Below, one piece after another: positions 33,261 through 37,377 of a stretch of 37,377 nt of DNA; position 1 is the stretch's first letter; each line of letters starts with the position of its first letter. Source of the stretch: Hyella patelloides LEGE 07179 (GTDB taxonomy: Bacteria > Cyanobacteriota > Cyanobacteriia > Cyanobacteriales > Xenococcaceae). The notes below the pieces were generated by a model, which worked only from the letters and a program-made list of their open reading frames with translations, had not been told where the DNA came from and did no database searches. The position numbers and the translations under genes are program-made. The stretch spans positions 1-37,377 of the forward strand of contig NZ_LR213799.1 in the NCBI RefSeq assembly GCF_900659865.1, given 5' to 3'.

Positions 33261-33410
33261 AAAAGTAATCATCCAATTACCTAATCGTCTAATCGGTTGT
33301 CTTTTTGTCAGTAAAAAAAATCTATAACATTTGAGACTTATGAGCGAAAAAAAATTAACAATTCATCTTAATAACTTGCTACTTCGTCTCAACCAGGGTT
33401 TATTGGAGTA

Positions 33411-33435
33411 GGTATAAGAAGTCTTTTCTTATACC
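33411..33435. repeat. Perfect 10-bp hairpin in TPR-gene leader
   Basis: GGTATAAGAA (33411-33420), loop GTCTT, TTCTTATACC (33426-33435). It begins at the stop codon of a possible 23-codon frame (ATG 33340 to TAG 33411). It lies 110 bases before the TPR gene and 150 bases after nblB. It could be a terminator for nblB, although a T run is missing, or a leader element. Confidence 0.45.
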
Positions 33436-33544
33436 ACACGCTATCTTATGGGTAAGTTTAGTTAGTTTGCACACAATCTATTAACCTCAGTTATATACTG
33501 GGAAACTCAACTGGATTAACTTTGCTAACTGTAAAACTGGGATT

Positions 33545-34723
33545 ATGTTGAGATTGTTACTGCCTTCCCTCATATCTAGCCTATGCTTTGGGGTTGTCGT
33601 TACCCCTGCTGGATTGACGCAAACTAATACTGATTTTGTCATAGTCCAAGCAGCACAGACATCCCCTGAACAATTAGGCGATCTTTTGGCTCAGGGTCAA
33701 AAATTTGTTGAAAATAAAGAATATGAAAAAGCTCTAGTTGTTTATCAGCAAGCAGCCACCATTGATGAAAATAATTCTAAAATTTTCTCAGGTATCGGCT
33801 ATCTGCAAGCCACTTTAGGCAATTATAATGCTGCGGTGGAAGCTTATCAAAAAGCGATCGCTTTAGAACCAGATAACCCAGAGTTTTATCATGCTTTAGG
33901 GTACAGTTTGGGCAACGGAGGAAATAATACACGAGCTATTGAAGCTTATGAAATGGCAATTAGCCTTGCACCACAAAAAGCCAATAATTACTTGGGCTTA
34001 GCAATAGTCTTACTCAGAGAGCAACAGTATGCTCGCGTGGTGGATACTTACTATCGCATCAATAGTATTGAACCAGGAAATAAATATGCTCAGTCGATCA
34101 TGGCAACTGCTTTGATCGGGCAAGAACGTTATCCTGAAGCAATTGAATTTATCCAAAAAGCGATCGCTCAAGAACCAAATAATAGTCAGCTACACTTACA
34201 ATTAGCAACTCTATTTTTACTTCAACAAGATACTGCACAAGGTTTGGATGCACTAAAAAAAGCTCAACAACTCGATCCCGATAATGAATTAATCTACCTT
34301 CAAATGGCGAAAGTGACTCAATCTCAAGGAGATCTGGAAAATGCTTTAGAATTTTATCAAAAAGCATTAGTAATTAAGCCAGACTCGATCGAAGCTCAAA
34401 TAGAAGTTGCTAATATTTTACTCGGGCAAAAAAATTATATTCAAGCAATTGTTGCCTATCGCCGTTTAATTGAAATCGATCCAGAGAACCCTATCGCCCG
34501 TCATAATTTGGGTACTGCTTTAAAAGAGAGAGGTCGAGAACAAGAAGCGATCGCTGAGTGGCAAAAAGCTGTAGAATTATATCAAGCTCAAGGTGATGTA
34601 GCTGAAGCAGAAAAATTAAATGGTTTCCTAGAGGAATTAAAAAATGAGGTTAATCACTCAGGAAAGCTCACGCTTGAGAACGGTGAGTGGGTAATGCTTT
34701 TTATACCAGCAGACAAGAAATAA
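33545..34723 (+). CDS. Exported TPR-repeat protein
   Basis: 392 residues. Residues 1-25 resemble a signal peptide (MLRLLLPSLISSLCFGVVVT). From about residue 45 to 360 at least eight TPR units occur, for example YEKALVVYQQAATIDENNSK, YNAAVEAYQKAIALEPDNPE, TRAIEAYEMAISLAP, YPEAIEFIQKAIAQEPNNSQ and LENALEFYQKALVIKPDSIE. The last 30 residues leave the repeat. TPR solenoids bind proteins; exported ones in cyanobacteria often scaffold envelope or secretion complexes. The specific partner is unknown. The gene converges on a minus-strand unknown gene 56 bases away. Confidence 0.85.
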   Translation: MLRLLLPSLISSLCFGVVVTPAGLTQTNTDFVIVQAAQTSPEQLGDLLAQGQKFVENKEYEKALVVYQQAATIDENNSKIFSGIGYLQATLGNYNAAVEAYQKAIALEPDNPEFYHALGYSLGNGGNNTRAIEAYEMAISLAPQKANNYLGLAIVLLREQQYARVVDTYYRINSIEPGNKYAQSIMATALIGQERYPEAIEFIQKAIAQEPNNSQLHLQLATLFLLQQDTAQGLDALKKAQQLDPDNELIYLQMAKVTQSQGDLENALEFYQKALVIKPDSIEAQIEVANILLGQKNYIQAIVAYRRLIEIDPENPIARHNLGTALKERGREQEAIAEWQKAVELYQAQGDVAEAEKLNGFLEELKNEVNHSGKLTLENGEWVMLFIPADKK

Positions 34724-34779
34724 TAGATGTTTCAGAAACTTGATTGAAATCACATTTATTCTCTATTTTCAAGACAGGT

Positions 34780-35124
34780 TTAATCGGCATTCATAATAAT
34801 TTCACCATAATCATAGCTGTGGTCGAGAAAAAATGTCCCACGAACTTGAATATCTTCACCCTGTTTTTGCACCCATAACGTATCTATACCTGTATTGCCT
34901 TCCAGGGGTCCTTTATGTTCTAGCCAGTGTAAAACAAGTACTTTTCCTCCAGAGGGATGATCTCCATGAGCAACATACTGAAGTTTTCCTTCTTCATTAC
35001 CATCAGGAGTTAGATATTTTCCGCCATTTTCCTGCAATAAGATAATTACTGGTTGCCAATTTTCTTGATGAACTCGAAAACGGGCAATAATCTCTTTTTC
35101 TCTTAACCATTCTGGTATTGACAT
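34780..35124 (-). CDS. Conserved-looking small protein of unknown function
   Basis: 114 residues from ATG 35124-35122, preceded on its strand by AAGGA at about ten bases; a TTG at 35202 is in frame but would add 26 residues across a hairpin and is rejected. The product begins MSIPEWLREKEIIARFRVH and ends FFLDHSYDYGEIIMNAD. It contains GGKYLTPDGNEEGKLQYVAHG and is likely a compact soluble domain of mixed alpha/beta structure. No family was recognised. It lies 100 bases downstream of the halogenase-like gene on the same strand, so the two may be co-expressed. Confidence 0.72.
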   Translation of the reverse strand: MSIPEWLREKEIIARFRVHQENWQPVIILLQENGGKYLTPDGNEEGKLQYVAHGDHPSGGKVLVLHWLEHKGPLEGNTGIDTLWVQKQGEDIQVRGTFFLDHSYDYGEIIMNAD

Positions 35125-35161
35125 TAGCAAATTTTCCTTTAAAAGCTTTGATTTGGGAGAA

Positions 35162-35196
35162 AAGTATCTTTCGTATTGATGTGGCAAAAGATACTT
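35162..35196 (-). terminator. Hairpin after the halogenase-like gene
   Basis: AAGTATCTTT (35162-35171) and AAAGATACTT (35187-35196) form a perfect 10-bp stem with a 15-base loop. On the minus strand it is followed by TTTTC, a weak match to an intrinsic terminator. It separates the halogenase-like gene from the small downstream gene. Confidence 0.45.
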
Positions 35197-35224
35197 AAAC
35201 AATATTTAGTTAAGAAACCCGAAA

Positions 35225-36895
35225 CTACTTAACAAAAGCTAATTCAGTTTCTAACTTCTCAGTTACTTCATTTTGAGTGATGTAAGGGGTCAATTCTAGG
35301 TGACTATTTAAGTAACTAGATAGGTAAACGTTAATTTGCTCTACCATAAACTCATAATCTTTTATTGATTGTTCTTCTATGGCTTTATGTTCGCCTACGG
35401 TAATTTCAGCTTGACGCATAATTTGCCAAAGCTGTTTTTGCAATGATTGATAAAGCGGATTGAGAATACCCCAAACATTAGTATCTGCTAAAGAATAATC
35501 TGAGCAAATATGCTGATTGAAATGTCTTCGAGCATCAATTTCTTGAAAACGTTGAATTAATTCAATTGCTTGAGGATGATTGAACGACATATACACTAGC
35601 TGATTGTCTCGCTCCAATGCTTCGTACAGTTTGCGAGCATAGAATTCATAATCAGTAAACATCTGACGGGAGAAGTTTTCATTATCCAGGGCTTTGAGAG
35701 TACTCTGAGCAGCAAAATAAGCTGTGGCTACACCGCCAGTTAAACCTGGTGAAATCAAAGGATCGACAAAAAAGGCAGCTTCGCCAATACTTAACCAACC
35801 GTCGCCGACAATTTGTTCTGCATAGCCACGAATATTCGCACGCGCTCTTAAAGGCTGTTGAGTGCCATAAAGATCGGAAATTAGTTCGGCACCGCCGAGC
35901 ATTTGTTGGATTGCTGGGTATTTGCTGGCGTAATGATCGAATGCCACTTTGCGACCTTGGGCAAACTGAGAATCGCGATCTTGGCGCAACACCATGCCAA
36001 TGCTGACCACATCCTCTTCAGGACAACCATGAAGGGCAGCTAATTCTTCTTTAGTAGGCAATTGTGCTTCTGAACCCAGAAAACGGTTTAAGATAGAGTC
36101 ACTTTGAGCATCAGGTACATTTTCCCAAGAAATTAGCGGAATATACCACATCCAACCTTCACGAAAACAGAAATGTTGTGTATACTCGTCACGGCTAAAC
36201 TGAGCTACATTTGACCAGTCCTGGCGATCTCCTAAACGATTTAGGTTCTTGAAATAGCCCCAAACGGCATTGCTTTGAAAATTAACATTTTCTTTGTTAT
36301 ACAAACCAAGATGTCTGGCAATCACGCTTGCAGGGCCACTAGCATCCACTACTAATCGGGATTTGAGTTCGTATTTTTGTTGTTGGTAGCGATAGACAAT
36401 TTGATTACCGCGAGCACTAAATTCCGAATTAGCCAGTTCTACTTTCGCACCTTGAATTACTTCTACTCCCAAACGACGGGCATTCGCAATTAATAAACCA
36501 TCAAGTAAACGTCTTTCCACCTGAAAGGTTTCATCAAATGTTTCTAAGATATACTCTGGTGCTTCAGTAACCTTGGCAATGGATTCATCGACATGAAAAA
36601 AGCCCAAGCCATTTTTCGGGAAAAACAATAACTGAAGAGCTTCTTGTGAAATTCCTACAGAACGTAATGCTTTGCAAAAGCCCGAAAGAGTACTTTCTCC
36701 AATTTTAAATTTGGGTTTTGTCTCTCTTTCTAGAACTATTACCTGAAGTTCAGGACGCGCTTGCTTGAGCCAAGAGGCATAAAGAATACCTTGAGGACCA
36801 GCACCGATAACTACTACCTGATATTCACTTCTAGAACTCTTTCCAAGATGATTGCTTCCAAGATAATTGCTATTGTAGTTAGTTTGAACACTCAT
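35225..36895 (-). CDS. Flavin-dependent halogenase-like oxidoreductase
   Basis: 556 residues. The FAD-binding GxGxxG is GAGPQG at 31-36, with VIVLERE following as the ribose-binding strand; KIGESTL is at 64-70. The two motifs that mark flavin halogenases are both present: WxWxIP as WMWYIP at 248-253, and FxxPxxSxG as FVDPLISPG at 376-384. The enzyme family uses reduced flavin, oxygen and halide to make hypohalous acid that halogenates an aromatic substrate. Residues 400-556 form a helical C-terminal part of the kind found in phenol and pyrrole halogenases. The catalytic Lys could not be placed by eye. Geranylgeranyl-reductase-like and hydroxylase relatives remain alternatives. No biosynthetic gene cluster is around it; a small unknown gene follows. 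Confidence 0.8.
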   Translation of the reverse strand: MSVQTNYNSNYLGSNHLGKSSRSEYQVVVIGAGPQGILYASWLKQARPELQVIVLERETKPKFKIGESTLSGFCKALRSVGISQEALQLLFFPKNGLGFFHVDESIAKVTEAPEYILETFDETFQVERRLLDGLLIANARRLGVEVIQGAKVELANSEFSARGNQIVYRYQQQKYELKSRLVVDASGPASVIARHLGLYNKENVNFQSNAVWGYFKNLNRLGDRQDWSNVAQFSRDEYTQHFCFREGWMWYIPLISWENVPDAQSDSILNRFLGSEAQLPTKEELAALHGCPEEDVVSIGMVLRQDRDSQFAQGRKVAFDHYASKYPAIQQMLGGAELISDLYGTQQPLRARANIRGYAEQIVGDGWLSIGEAAFFVDPLISPGLTGGVATAYFAAQSTLKALDNENFSRQMFTDYEFYARKLYEALERDNQLVYMSFNHPQAIELIQRFQEIDARRHFNQHICSDYSLADTNVWGILNPLYQSLQKQLWQIMRQAEITVGEHKAIEEQSIKDYEFMVEQINVYLSSYLNSHLELTPYITQNEVTEKLETELAFVK

Positions 36896-37088
36896 TTAAA
36901 TTGCTTAAGTAAAATGTTGGAATACTTAGAAAGTAACTCGGTTTTTTTTATTTGATAATGAAGTTATTACTGATATTTTTCCAGGTTGCACTTTTAATAT
37001 CTAAGTAAAAATATCCAAAAAATACTTGAATCACAGTGATTGTGACAATAAGCGATTTTATTTAATTACTAAAATAAGATCAAAAAGA

Positions 37089-37377
37089 CTAGCAATTAGC
37101 CTCATTATTTAACCAAGTTAAGAGCGATCGCGCATCTAAGGGACTGGTAAATAAATAGCCTTGTCCGTAAAGACACTGAAGGGTTTGTAATTTAGCCAGT
37201 TGAGCTTGCGTTTCAATTCCTTCGGCAACTACTTCTAAGCCCAAACTTTTAGCCATCATCACAATGGCTTCCACAAGTTCGCTATTGTTTCCCTCAGCAT
37301 CAATTGCAGCAACAAAAGAACGGTCAATTTTCAGCGCGTCAATAGGTAAGCTGTGAAGATAGCTCAAAGAAGAATAA
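37089..37377 (-). CDS. EAL-domain protein, C-terminal end (5' end beyond window)
   Basis: The minus-strand frame is open to the right window edge and ends at TAG 37091-37089. It covers the last 95 residues: SSLSYLHSLPIDALKIDRSF, VVAEGIETQAQL and LYGQGYLFTSPL are the final conserved blocks of EAL phosphodiesterase domains, which hydrolyse cyclic di-GMP. The Lys of ALKID, the Glu of AEGIE and the QG of GQGYLF are present, so this end is not degenerate. The N-terminal EAL signature, and any GGDEF, PAS or response-receiver domain, lie outside the window. Because cyclic di-GMP often controls exopolysaccharide, a link to the locus upstream is conceivable but not shown. Confidence 0.92.
   Translation of the reverse strand, partial: YSSLSYLHSLPIDALKIDRSFVAAIDAEGNNSELVEAIVMMAKSLGLEVVAEGIETQAQLAKLQTLQCLYGQGYLFTSPLDARSLLTWLNNEANC

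Noticed and set aside
37031-37045. TCACA-N5-TGTGA dyad resembling a CRP site
   Set aside because: The half-sites are in the reverse order of the CRP consensus (TGTGA-N6-TCACA) and the spacing is different.
1-37377. tRNA, rRNA or CRISPR array
   Set aside because: No cloverleaf, rRNA-like conserved block or regularly spaced direct repeats were found when reading both strands; the only tandem repeat is the pair of 16-mers at 21062.

Overview
The window looks like a chromosomal segment of a cyanobacterium. It is AT-rich, carries many copies of the GCGATCGC octamer (HIP1) both inside and between genes, and encodes PetL (cytochrome b6f), an NblB-like HEAT protein, a DUF1830 protein, a filamentous-haemagglutinin exoprotein, a PEP-CTERM protein and a HepC-like sugar transferase. 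Codon style and gene content would suit a coccoid or baeocyte-forming lineage, but the species cannot be fixed from the sequence alone. All family calls come from reading the sequence; no database was searched.

Layout. (1) 1-964, minus strand: N-terminal part of a two-partner-secretion exoprotein running off the left edge. (2) About 1634-18368, all plus strand: an exopolysaccharide locus with four GT-B glycosyltransferases, one GT-A-like glycosyltransferase, a Wzc-type chain-length regulator fused to a tyrosine kinase, a HepC-like sugar-phosphate transferase, a Wzx flippase, a Wzy/O-antigen-ligase-like membrane protein, two intact sulfotransferases plus a truncated one, and a large exported clan-A glycoside hydrolase. 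A third intact sulfotransferase lies at 21654. Together these could initiate, assemble, flip, polymerise, export, sulfate and trim a sulfated exopolysaccharide. Wza and a canonical initiating transferase are not visible. (3) 18369-21653: AT-rich, repeat-rich ground with an NB-ARC (STAND) ATPase lacking a C-terminal repeat sensor, and a DUF1830 gene. (4) 22593-24463: two membrane subunits of a TRAP transporter without its binding protein. (5) 24567-25298, minus: a PEP-CTERM protein. (6) 25546-30591: a decaying defence island with a HigA-type antitoxin remnant, hsdM, a repeat at an apparent deletion junction, an N-terminally shortened hsdR and no hsdS. (7) 30683-37377: housekeeping and accessory genes: an MFS transporter, petL, nblB, a TPR protein, an unknown small protein, a flavin-dependent halogenase-like enzyme, and the C-terminal end of an EAL-domain protein running off the right edge.

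The points most worth a second look are the sulfated-EPS locus with its own glycosidase, the loss of the catalytic Asp-Glu pair in the sugar-phosphate transferase, the hsdM/hsdR fusion-by-deletion with no specificity subunit, the sensor-less NB-ARC protein, and the halogenase-like enzyme that keeps all three diagnostic motifs.
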